Shown one piece after another: positions 26,001 through 33,310 of a stretch of DNA of 64,000 bases. A program made the position numbers and the translations under genes. Numbering within the stretch: the stretch's first letter is position 1; each line of letters starts with the position of its first letter. Under the pieces are notes generated by a model. The model worked only from the letters and a program-made list of their open reading frames with translations, had not been told where the DNA came from and searched no databases. This DNA comes from Micromonospora sp045209745 (lineage in GTDB: Bacteria > Actinomycetota > Actinomycetes > Mycobacteriales > Micromonosporaceae). The stretch is taken from assembly GCF_045209745.1 (NCBI RefSeq), contig NZ_CP109273.1, positions 4,960,001-5,024,000 on the forward strand. Reading direction: 5' to 3'.

Positions 26001-26561
26001 GAACTCCCCGACCGCCGGGTCGGTGAGCACACCGTCGGCCTCCTCGACCGCCAACTCCGGCCGCGCACTGTCGTCGTACCGCAACTCCGGCGCGTCGGTG
26101 ACCCACGCGCGCAGCGCGTCGTGGCGCCCTCCGACGTCACGAAGAGCGGCGCGCAGCGCGTCGACCTGAAGATGGCCGCGCAGGCGCAGCGCTGTCACCA
26201 CGTTGTAGGCGGCCGACTCGGGGTGCAGCCGGCTCAGCACCCACAGCCGGCGCTGGCTGGGGGCCAGCGGCGAGCGGTCGTGGGCGCGGCGCTGCTCCGC
26301 CGGGGCCGGCGCCGGCGCGGGAACGGCCCGTGCTCGCACCTCAGCCAGAGACGCGTTGTCACGCATCAACAGGGCCAGCGGAATCTCCTGGCCCAACCGC
26401 TCCCGCGCCGCAGCCACGAACCGGAGGGCGGCGAGGGACTGCCCACCCAGGGTGAGGAAACCCTCGGCCTCGTCCTCCTCGCTCTCCGGTGGCCCGGCTG
26501 CCTCCCACCAGAGGTCGTCGAGCGACACGCTGCCGGGCGATCCATGCGGGCGGTCCGCCAT
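23076..26561 (-). CDS. NRPS, PCP-C-A-PCP
   Basis: This 1161-residue synthetase opens with a carrier domain (FLTLGGQSL near residue 35), so it receives a preloaded starter. A condensation domain follows with MHHIISDQ (HHxxxD with Gln for the usual Gly). The adenylation domain is divergent: A3 is TSGSGGRPAGV, lacking the usual Lys; the A4 region is GIGHDPVLRDLL; A5 is GYGTTET; A8 is QVDVDGHRLDL; A10 keeps SANHKV. Specificity residues read D-P-R-H-L-G-G-Q, which I cannot match to a known substrate. A C-terminal carrier (FFEAGLTSMRL) hands over to the PKS. It is the first gene of the operon. I chose ATG 26561 rather than an upstream Met because GGAG sits 8 nt before it and the upstream extension is not domain-like. 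Confidence 0.93.
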   Translation of the reverse strand: MADRPHGSPGSVSLDDLWWEAAGPPESEEDEAEGFLTLGGQSLAALRFVAAARERLGQEIPLALLMRDNASLAEVRARAVPAPAPAPAEQRRAHDRSPLAPSQRRLWVLSRLHPESAAYNVVTALRLRGHLQVDALRAALRDVGGRHDALRAWVTDAPELRYDDSARPELAVEEADGVLTDPAVGEFVRRLAAVTIPMDEAPMLRAGLLRSADTTDACLVLSMHHIISDQATADIVVADLATAYAARSAGKAPTFDPAPSFAEYAEAENRLVGGTAWRADLRYWQDLLAEVRDTPKLPVAQPMAPSLRGAKQEVALGAERTSRVDRFLRTHGFTPAVLLLGCLAVVLTRWSATEQVVIGMPASRRRTETEHQVVGFLIETVPLVLETGGRSDLLDVLRHVRDRHVGAITHATPTFDALLAELNLPVRPFGNPLFQVWFNDLTQSAELPRLPDVEVRAQPAPGTGALFDLNLYLHRDTDGFRLELVRAEDRVRPGVARELLDQCLLVLDQMLIDAHVSPRAVSLVSADRRAHSPLADPAPAIAGADAWSPARALRGSGDDTALHTVEGPLSYGVLDAAVEDLRARLSAAGVTPGQVVEIRGRRSAGLATALLAGWRAGAVLALVDAALPEARLAEQQQQLQPAAVIDVPSEPLAAPALRSGVPEPRTLPGASHILFTSGSGGRPAGVVVGPKPLSAALAWYGATFRPTAADRFALVGGIGHDPVLRDLLVALHAGASVAVPPEAVLADPAALLRFLADQRVTVLHATPGLLEMLVAAHHSAPQVRLDMLRLVLSGGAPLTAGLVRRLRKLTPAAVVNGYGTTETPQLAACRQVIGHGESAEEALAQWADDEVLPHGRGVAGNELLVLADDDRDVGTGEPGEIVVTGPLLAEGYLDDGRPADRFVTGPDGRPASRTGDVGRVDPDGGVQFVGRRDRQVDVDGHRLDLAEVESAALRAGPVAQAVAGTIATAAGPVLALQVVPRPEATIDPQALRSHLLSLLPRHAVPARIDIRHRLATSANHKVVFHPTELSPTGTGDTAVRQRGRDVPATDTQRWLGDLIAGVIGRQIGLDEHFFEAGLTSMRLLQVHALLADAMPDPPPATAFFAHPTVRQVSALLAGADAAAGPVAPLRSAAGLGSAGDRRRAVRTQLNQDRKGRSGDDR

Positions 26562-26882
26562 CGGTAGTACTCCGTCCGTTGAAAGCGCGTGCGAGCGCGT
26601 GAGGTGGCGTCGCTGGTGTGAGGTCTCGGCCGGCCTCGTCCGCACCCTCGGTGCGTCCGGTCCGTCGTGTCCGACGCCGGCCTGAGAAATGTTGCTGATT
26701 TCTCGAAAGCACAGCCTCTCGCCAATTGCCGCAGCGGCGAATACCGCCGGTCGGCGTGTCCGCCCTGGGGTTGCTGCGGCGCTTTCCGCACCCGTCGACC
26801 GGGTCGGTCGATGAGCCGGTCATTCGTGCGGGCCTGCTCCCGCGTACCGAGGTGGGTCAGGTCCTGTGAGCAGCACGAGGAT
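26562..26882. other. Divergent promoter region, NRPS side
   Basis: This 320-bp stretch between the NRPS start and the duplicated promoter cassette holds no gene. It must contain the leftward promoter of the NRPS/PKS operon, but I see no convincing -35/-10 pair. An AT-richer patch near 26685-26720 is the best candidate location. No copy of the 95-bp cassette faces the NRPS. Confidence 0.4.
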
Positions 26883-26975
26883 CGGGTGACGGACAGCAAA
26901 CGAGAGTAAGCGCGCCCACCCGTCGCACGCCACGATGGACCCGTCGGTGTCGACCGCGGAAGGTGGATGGATGCC
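26883..26975 (+). promoter_or_regulatory. Promoter cassette copy B (monooxygenase operon)
   Basis: This is the second copy of the cassette at 2521-2620, here pointing rightward. The shared blocks keep their order and, except for a 7-nt indel, their spacing, and the similarity runs to the start codon and a few bases beyond (ATGCCAA). It probably drives the short ORF, the luciferase-like monooxygenase, the exporter and the acyl-AMP ligase, under the same factor as the DUF1702 gene. Confidence 0.7.
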
Positions 26976-27081
26976 AATTGGTTCCGGCATTGGGAGCGTC
27001 GACCCGCAACTCGAACGGAATAGTCAACCGACCAGCACTCATGCAGATGACTGCTCCGAGCCAGGAGTTACCACAGCATGA
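26971..27081 (+). CDS. Short leader ORF coupled to the monooxygenase gene
   Basis: A 36-codon ORF begins at the ATG immediately after the duplicated ribosome-binding site (GGAAGGTGG) and ends with a TGA that overlaps the monooxygenase ATG (ATGA). The peptide starts MPIGSGIGSVDPQLERN and is rich in Ser, Thr, Pro and acidic residues, with one Cys near the C-terminus. Two explanations fit. It may be a real translated leader or small substrate peptide, which is interesting beside a LanB-like enzyme. Or the promoter with its start codon was copied from the DUF1702 gene and translation is merely carried through to the overlapping gene. Other frames with GTG or ATG starts overlap it at 26963 and 26967. 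Confidence 0.45.
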   Translation: MPIGSGIGSVDPQLERNSQPTSTHADDCSEPGVTTA

Positions 27082-28109
27082 AGTTCAGTATCTTCTACTT
27101 CGCGGATGCGGCCCCGAGACGGGACGCGGGTCTCTACCGTCTCCTCATCGACGGCGCACGGTTCGCCGATGAGCACGGGTTCGAGGCGGTGTGGACGCCG
27201 GAGCGGCACTTCCACGCTTTCGGTGGCCCGTATGCGAACCCGTCGGTGACCGGTGCCGCCGTCGCTGCGGTCACCAAGCGTGTGAAGGTCCGCGCCGGCA
27301 GCGTGGTGGCACCGTTGCACCATCCGCTGCGGATAGCAGAAGAGTGGTCGATGGTCGACAACCTGTCGGGCGGACGGGCCGGCGTCGCCTTCGCTCCCGG
27401 GTGGAACCCGGTCGACTTCGCCTTCCGCCCGGAGGCGTTCGCGGAGCGCGCGCGGGTGGTGGCAGAAACCGTGGGTCAGGTCCGCTCGTTCTGGGCCGGC
27501 GAGCCGGCAAATGTGGTGGACGGCAAGGGGCAGACCCGGCAGGTGCAGCTGTACCCGCGGCCGGTGCAGGACGAACTGCCGATCTGGATCACGAGCGGTG
27601 GCAGCCCACAGACCTTCGAGGTCGCCGGACACCTCGGCGCGGGTGTCCTGACCCACCTGTTCGGTCAGGACATCGAGGAGCTGGCGCAGAAGATCGAGGT
27701 CTACCGACAGGCCGCGGAGGCCACGTCCGCCCAGCCGAACGTGGTCGTCATGCTGCACACCCTGCTCGGGACCTCCCGTGAGGAGGTGCGCTCGCTGGTT
27801 CAGGCTCCGATGAAGGAATACCTACGGAGTTCGTTGGATCTCATGTCGCACACGCCAGCCGACGACGACGACCTCGATCCCGTCATGGTCGAGGCGGTGG
27901 TGAACGAGTTGCTCGAACAGGCCTTCGAACGCTACTTCGCCGACACCGGTCTGTTCGGCACCGTGCAGGACGGATGGAAGCGGGTCGAGGAGTTGCGCGC
28001 GGCCGGCGTCGACGAGATCGCGTGCCTCATCGACTTCGGACTGCCCGACTCGACGGTCATGGAAGGGCTGCGCCATCTCCGGGACCTGAAGCAGTCATGC
28101 GACGGATGA
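27078..28109 (+). CDS. Luciferase-like (LLM) flavin-dependent monooxygenase
   Basis: This 343-residue protein is a TIM-barrel bacterial-luciferase-like enzyme of the type that is often fused to or beside NRPS/PKS modules (MupA-like group). Diagnostic parts are the N-terminus MKFSIFYFADA, GFEAVWTPERHFHAFGGPYANP at about 33-54, HPLRIAEEWSMVDNLSGGR at about 85-103, AFAPGWNPVDFAFRPEAF, and the WITSGGSPQTFEVAG segment. It would use FMNH2 and oxygen to hydroxylate or oxidatively cleave a carrier-bound intermediate. A flavin reductase is not seen in the window. It is the first full gene of the rightward operon, translationally coupled to the short ORF through ATGA, and followed by the exporter. Confidence 0.9.
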   Translation: MKFSIFYFADAAPRRDAGLYRLLIDGARFADEHGFEAVWTPERHFHAFGGPYANPSVTGAAVAAVTKRVKVRAGSVVAPLHHPLRIAEEWSMVDNLSGGRAGVAFAPGWNPVDFAFRPEAFAERARVVAETVGQVRSFWAGEPANVVDGKGQTRQVQLYPRPVQDELPIWITSGGSPQTFEVAGHLGAGVLTHLFGQDIEELAQKIEVYRQAAEATSAQPNVVVMLHTLLGTSREEVRSLVQAPMKEYLRSSLDLMSHTPADDDDLDPVMVEAVVNELLEQAFERYFADTGLFGTVQDGWKRVEELRAAGVDEIACLIDFGLPDSTVMEGLRHLRDLKQSCDG

Positions 28110-28118
28110 TCCGGGCGG

Positions 28119-29414
28119 TTGCGACGAGCGGCACGAGGGCGGCATAGCTTGCGCCTGCCAACGACGGGGGTCCGCACGGCACGACCCCTCCGCCTAGTCC
28201 TGGCCGCACAGGCATCGTCCACCTACGGCAGCTTCCTCAACATGGTGGCGCTGGGGCTGTTCACCCTGGACGTCACAGGTTCCACGGTGCAGACGGGGCT
28301 CTTCATGGCCGTCCGCCTGGCTGCCGGCGTCCTCATGGCGCCGATTGCCGGAGTGCTCGTGGGCCGTTACACCCGGACCGGCCTGATGGTCACCGCCGAC
28401 CTGCTCTCGGCCTCCGTCCTCGTGCTGTTGGTCCTGGTTCCGATGGAAGCCAAGCCGGCGGTGCTCTACGGGCTCGCCGTCGTGCTCGGCGCCGGTCAGG
28501 CCCAGTGGGGGGTCGCGCTGCGCAGCGGGCTTCCGGAACTGGTCGAGCCCGAAGGGCTCGCCCGGGCCAACGCGCATCTCGTCACGGTCCGTTCGACGGC
28601 CATGTTGCTCGGTTTCGGAACCTCGGGCCTGCTGGTCACTCTGCTCGGCTACCACGCCGCGTTCCTGGTCGACGCAGCGTCCTACGTCGTCTCCGCGCTG
28701 CTGCTGACCAGGGTAGGTAGCTGGCGTCCGGCGATCGCGCCGGCTCGGGGGCGGCCGGCGGGCCGCCCGCGTGGCCCGCGTCTCTCGCAGGCGCTGTCCG
28801 GGATCGCCCCCGTGGTGCTGGCGATGATCGCGGTACGGGCAGCCGACGCTTTCGGCTCCGCGTCGCACAACGTGGGGTTGCCGGTGTACGCGAGTCTGAC
28901 CCGACCCGACGCACCCGCCACGCTTGCCGCTCTGTTCACCACGGCGTGGGCGGTCGGCAGCCTGGTAGTCGGCCGCTGGTTCGCGTGGCGGGCCGGGCGA
29001 CGGAACGCCAAAGCCTCCTCCCCGGTTGCTTTCGGGGTCGCCACCTGTGCGATGTCGGTGCTGTTCGTCATCGCCTTCACTGGTCCGCCGCTGTGGCTCC
29101 TGGCCGTGGTGGTGGTTATGGCCGGGATGGCGGACGGCTATGCCGAGATCAGTTACACGATGCGCCTGCAGAACGTCGAGCCGTCCCGGCGGGCCCAGTT
29201 GTTCGGCCTGGCCGCGGCGGTCCAGAACGCCGGATTCGGTCTCGGCATGATCGTCGGCGCATTCGCCCTCGGACAGTTTTCTCCCCTACCGGTGGTCGCT
29301 GCGGCGCACGGGCTGGCGCTCGCCGCCGCCGTGGTGTTCGTCATCACCCACGTCCGCTCCCGGCAGAGCCGGCCGCACCGACCCGTTGTGCAGAAAGTCG
29401 AGGTTGCTTCGTGA
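28119..29414 (+). CDS. MFS exporter
   Basis: This is a major facilitator with about 10-12 hydrophobic helices and no soluble domains, resembling EntS-type drug or siderophore exporters. The A-loop region GVLVGRYTRTGLMVTADL after helix 2 and a helix 5 region with YHAAFLVDAASYVVSALL are typical of this group. It probably exports the cluster product. No ATG precedes the first helix; TTG at 28119 and TTG at 28149 are the candidates, and I cannot decide between them. A 16-codon ATG frame (28098-28148) overlaps the monooxygenase end and stops just before the second TTG. The stop codon overlaps the next gene's GTG start (GTGA). Confidence 0.85.
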   Translation: MRRAARGRHSLRLPTTGVRTARPLRLVLAAQASSTYGSFLNMVALGLFTLDVTGSTVQTGLFMAVRLAAGVLMAPIAGVLVGRYTRTGLMVTADLLSASVLVLLVLVPMEAKPAVLYGLAVVLGAGQAQWGVALRSGLPELVEPEGLARANAHLVTVRSTAMLLGFGTSGLLVTLLGYHAAFLVDAASYVVSALLLTRVGSWRPAIAPARGRPAGRPRGPRLSQALSGIAPVVLAMIAVRAADAFGSASHNVGLPVYASLTRPDAPATLAALFTTAWAVGSLVVGRWFAWRAGRRNAKASSPVAFGVATCAMSVLFVIAFTGPPLWLLAVVVVMAGMADGYAEISYTMRLQNVEPSRRAQLFGLAAAVQNAGFGLGMIVGAFALGQFSPLPVVAAAHGLALAAAVVFVITHVRSRQSRPHRPVVQKVEVAS

Positions 29415-31136
29415 ATCCAGCATCGCCCGACCGGCGTCCCGCCATCAGCTACGGCGGCGGCGTGCCGATCGATGCCGCCCACCCCCGCACTCTCCGGGCC
29501 GCGCTCATCCGGGCGGCCCGGGACTTCCCCGAGTGCGGTATCCGGGTGGTGGACGCAGACGGACGCGAGCAGTTCCTCGACTATCCGAGCCTGCTGGCCA
29601 GGGGAGAGGCCACAGTGGCCGGTCTACGGGCACGCGGGCTGCAGTCCGGCTCGTACGTCATCCTGCGGATCGCGGCCGGCAGCGAGTTCTGGCCCGTCTT
29701 CGTCGGCTGCGTGCTGGGCGGCATGGTCCCGCTAACCGTGGGAGCGCTCAGCGGGTACGACTCGGACGCACCGGGCGTCGGTGCTCTCCTGCACGCGTGG
29801 CGCAAGCTCGGCGAGCCGGTCGTCGTGGGTGGCTCGGATGACCTCGAGGTGCTCGCTGGCCTGGCGGTGCGCGACCGGGTGGTGGCGGTGTCGGAGCTGA
29901 CCACCGTCGGGGAAGATCGCCGGCCAGGGCGGATCCCCGACGAGGCGGGACAGGACGACCCCGATCCCGCGGCGGTGGCACTCCTGCAGCTGTCCTCCGG
30001 CAGCACCGGCACGCCCAAGATCATGCCACTGACGCACCGGGCGCTCGCCGAGAATGCCATCGGCGCACGGGAGATGCTCGACATCGGCCCGAGCGACGTC
30101 CTGCTCAACTGGCTGCCGTTGGACCACTCCGCGGGCCTGCTGCTCTACCACGTCGCCGGAGTCTTCCTCGGCGTCACCTCTGTCAACGTCGCCACCGAGC
30201 TGGTGCTCGCCGACCCACTGCGCTGGCTGGAGCTGATGCGGCGGCACCGGGTGACGCACAGCTGGGCGCCGAACTTCGGACTGCGGCTGGTGGCCGAAGC
30301 GGCCGCCCGTACGCCCGAGCGGCAGTGGGACCTTCGCGGAGTGCGATGCATGGTCAGCGGTGGGGAGCAGTGCCTGCCCGAGACGATCGAGGCTTTCCTG
30401 GCCGCCAGCGGGCTGCCGGCGGCCGCTGTGCGCCCGGCCTGGGGCATGTCCGAAACCACCACGGGGATCACGTACGCCTCCTACGGGGCGCCGGTTCCCA
30501 GCACCGCCTCCGTACGGCCAGTCTGGACGGGGACCTGGAATGGGCAACCGGGGAGGACCCCTCGGAAACGTCACCGAGTTCCTCTCCGTCGGACGGCCGG
30601 CCCCGGGGGCGACCGCGCGGATCGTCGACCACAGCGGGGCGGTACTTCCCGAGGGTCGCATCGGTCGCCTCCAGCTCTCGTCGGCCCGGGTCATTCGCGG
30701 ATACCTCGATGATCCGGAGGCGTCCCAGCTCGCCTTCCCGGACGGAGACGACTGGCTGGACACGGGTGACCTCGCGTTCATGCGCGATGGGGAGATCGCG
30801 ATCACCGGACGGGCCAAGGACCTGATCATCCTCAACGGGCAGAACCTCCCCTGCCATGAGGTTGAGCGGGTGGTCGGCGGGATGAACGGGGTGCGCGACG
30901 GGCTGGTCGCCGCGGTCGGCGTACCGAACTCTCGGACCGGCACGGAATCGCTGGTTATCTTCTACGTCTCCGACGGTGACGTACCCGTCGTGCGGGTGGC
31001 CCGGGCCGTCAGCGCCGTGGTCGCCCGGAGCTGGCAGGTCACGCCGGCCCAGATCCTCGCGGTACCGGCGGAGGGGTTCCCGCGGACGTCGGGCGGGAAG
31101 ATCCAACGTGCGGAGCTGCGCCGGCGCTATCGGTGA
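29411..31136 (+). pseudogene. Acyl-AMP ligase (FAAL-like), frameshifted
   Basis: An acyl-activating enzyme of the fatty-acyl-AMP-ligase type spans the interval in two frames. The first frame has LQLSSGSTGTPKIMPLTH (A3), NWLPLDHSAGLLLYH, WAPNFGLRLV and AWGMSETTTGITY (A5). The second frame, beginning about 30540, has VTEFLSVGRPAPG, YLDDPEASQ, WLDTGDLAFMRDGEI (A7), RAKDLIILNGQNLPCHEVE (A8) and SGGKIQRAELRRRY (A10). The break lies within 30500-30565; total length is 1 nt above a multiple of three. An intermediate third frame reads LDGDLEWATGEDP, so two small deletions may be involved. If functional it would adenylate a starter acid and load the N-terminal PCP of the NRPS. GTG 29411 overlaps the exporter stop. 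Confidence 0.85.
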
Positions 31137-31318
31137 AACGAGTGATAGGTGCATACGGCTCCACGCTGACCGAACCACGCATGATTGCCTACTTCCGGGC
31201 CGATGAGCCGCCGCGCGAGTGGCTGGACTCGGCCGCGCACCAACTCTGGCCGGATGTGGACTTCGGAAACGCGGGCGCACGCTGCCTCGCCGATCACGGG
31301 ATCGGCACCGCGCGGTGA
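31133..31318 (+). CDS. Small hypothetical protein
   Basis: A 61-residue ORF overlaps the acyl-AMP ligase stop at its GTG start and the HAD-like gene GTG at its end (GTGA), so it looks like part of the same transcript. The sequence (starting MKRVIGAYGSTLTEPRM) has no motif, signal or membrane segment that I recognise. Composition is ordinary and acidic-basic balanced. The double overlap is the main reason to believe it is translated. Confidence 0.45.
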   Translation: MKRVIGAYGSTLTEPRMIAYFRADEPPREWLDSAAHQLWPDVDFGNAGARCLADHGIGTAR

Positions 31319-31575
31319 CGGATCGTCCGCTGCTGTTTCTCGACGTGGACGGGACGCTTCTGCCCTTCGGCCGCGCCGCGGGCCCGATAGGCAATGACGC
31401 CAACCCTCTGCTGGCAGCTCTCGACGCCGAACACGGCCGCCGGCTTGCCGCGTTGTCTTGTGATCTCGCCTGGGCTACGACCTGGATGGCCGAGGCAAAC
31501 GAGGTGCTCGCACCACGGCTTGGCCTACCTCAGCTCCCGGTTGTCGACTGGCCAGACAACGAAGACGACGGTCCT
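31315..31575 (+). pseudogene. HAD-like hydrolase, truncated
   Basis: The N-terminal 85 or so residues of a small HAD-superfamily protein are intact: LLFLDVDGTLLPFG (catalytic Asp motif I), NPLLAALDAEHGRRLAALSC, WATTWMAEANEVLAPRLGLP and VVDWPD. The normal continuation with motifs II-IV is missing; the frame instead runs into GPSGAGKSSLLRAG, a Walker A loop of a different protein. The substrate was probably a small phosphate ester. The GTG start overlaps the previous stop. A deletion/inversion event has removed the rest. Confidence 0.75.
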
Positions 31576-31905
31576 TCCGGGGCGGGGAAGTCCTCGCTGC
31601 TGCGGGCTGGGTTGCCATCACCCAGTAGCAGGCCCGACCGCCGACTGCTCCGCCAACCGCTCGAGCAGCCTAGCCGTCGCCGAACGACGACCATAGAACA
31701 CCGCTGCGTCAGCCTCCTCGAACGGCAACAGACCCCGGTACGGGCAACCCTCCCACCGCGGCACCACCACCCCGTCCACAGGCTCGACCGCACCGGCAGC
31801 CGCCGCACGGGCCTGCAACTCATTAACACGCTCCAGAATCCGGCCTATGTCGGCAGCGACCTGCCGGCCGCGTTCCCGATCGACCTTGCCCTTGCCGACA
31901 ACCTC
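31573..31905 (-). pseudogene. STAND-type NTPase remnant with an inversion
   Basis: Two adjoining pieces of one NTPase lie in opposite directions. On the plus strand, 31573-31620 encodes GPSGAGKSSLLRAGLPSP (Walker A). On the minus strand, about 31905-31624 encodes the segment that normally precedes it: CPYRGLLPFEEADAAVFYGR followed by RRSATARLLERLAEQ, behind a coiled helix. This order is typical of actinobacterial WD40/TPR-linked STAND proteins. The break at about 31620 is therefore an inversion scar. It is nonfunctional. Confidence 0.65.
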
Positions 31906-31916
31906 GTCCGCGCAGG

Positions 31917-33013
31917 TCACGCGGCGTTCTCGTACTCGTGGAGGACGCCGCCGAGGCGATCGCGTCTTCGGATGTCGAGGCGGGTGAGTCTGTCCGGATC
32001 GGCGATCGGTGCGGGCAACGGGTGCAACGGGCACGCGTTCGCGATGCCCTGATGTGGACGGTGGCCGTTGTAGAACTGTTCGAACTCGCGCAGCGCGTGG
32101 AGCAGGTGCCGTTGGTTCCAGATCATGGTCCGATCCAACAGTTCATGGCGGCAGGTCTGTACCCACCGTTCCATGATCGAGTTCATGCGGGGTATCCGGA
32201 CGCCGCTGAGCACGACGTCGATGCCCGCGTCGGCGAGGACGGTGTCGAACAACTCGGGGAACTTTCCGTCCCGGTCCCGGATCAGGAACCGCGCCCGGCA
32301 ACCGGTGTCCTCGAGGTCCATCACGAGGTTCTTCGCCGCCTGCACGGTCCATGCGGCGGTCGGGTGCGCGGTGGCGCCCAGGACCCGGATCCGGCGGCTG
32401 GCGTGGTCGATTACCGCGAACACGTACAGCCGCGCTCCGGTCAGGGTGACCGTCTCCAGGAAGTCGCACGCCAGCAGGGCGTCGGCCTGGGAACGGAGGA
32501 AGTCGGCCCAGGTGCTGGAGGTCCGCTCGGGCGCCGGGTCGATCCCAGCCTCCTTCAAGATCTCCCACACGGTCGAGGCGGCCACTTCACGCCGAGGACG
32601 AGCAGTTCGCCGTGCAGCCGCCGGTACCCCCAGCCGGGATTCTCCCCCGCCAGGCGCAGCACCAGGGCGCGAATCGAGTGCACGGTCCGCGGCCGGCCCG
32701 GGCGCTTAGACCGAGACGCGTCTGCGTGACGACGGGCGACCAGGTTGCGATGCCAGCGCAGCACCGTGTCCGGGCGCACCAGCAGCCGCACCTTGCATAG
32801 CACGTCGCGCGGCACCCGGTGCAGCAGCGCTGCCAGCAACGCCCGATCACTCGCGTCGAACCGCACCCTCTCCGTGCCCAGCTGCCTTTCCAGCACCATG
32901 ATCTGATGGCGCAGCGCCAGGATCTCCACGTCCTTGTCTCGATCGCTCATCGGCAGCAGACGCAGCATGGCGAACGCGTTCGTCACACCCAGGTAGGCCA
33001 GTCGCAGCAGCAC
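31917..33013 (-). pseudogene. IS3/IS481-like DDE transposase, frameshifted
   Basis: One transposase is split into two frames. The upstream part (33013 to about 32580) has a helix-turn-helix region, with LALRHQIMVLERQL and VRPDTVLRWHRNLVARR. The downstream part (to 31917) has the integrase core: LLACDFLETVTL (first Asp), IRDRDGKFPELFD (second Asp), MNSIMERWVQTCRHELLD (Glu) and a terminal FYNGHRPHQGI. One missing G near 32586 (GTGAAG-TGG) restores GVKVAASTVWEIL. I did not find convincing inverted repeats or a target duplication. Confidence 0.8.
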
Positions 33014-33118
33014 GGCCGACCATCATGCCGCAGCGATCGCCAGCCGCGCGAGAGCCCCAGCGAAAGCAATCCGGGTCGACATCCCGGACGCCCCCCGCGC
33101 ACCGGCTCCTACCAGGGC

Positions 33119-33310
33119 GGATGAGATTTTCGGCAGGGGCACGGTTGTGGGGAAGCTTGATCTCGATGAGCCGCCGCAGCACGGCCAGGTCGGCCGGGTC
33201 GAGCGCCTTTTTGACACGGGCCGGGTCCTGCATCGTTTGGCGCACAAGTTTCTCGATGTCTCCGACAGGCATTTCAGGGAAGTCCCCGCATGCTTTGAAC
33301 CTGCGTGCCC
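33119..33310 (-). pseudogene. Polymorphic toxin tail, fragment beyond the IS
   Basis: On the minus strand, directly beyond the ISAs1 insertion, the sequence continues the toxin reading from 34697: GSKHAG, then in the next frame DFPEMPVGDIEKLVRQTM and ADLAVLRRLIEIKLPHNR. A GHA-x-x-KHA start followed by short helices looks like the C-terminal effector domain of a HINT-linked toxin, but I cannot name it. A frameshift near 33283 and the IS insertion make it nonfunctional. Confidence 0.5.
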
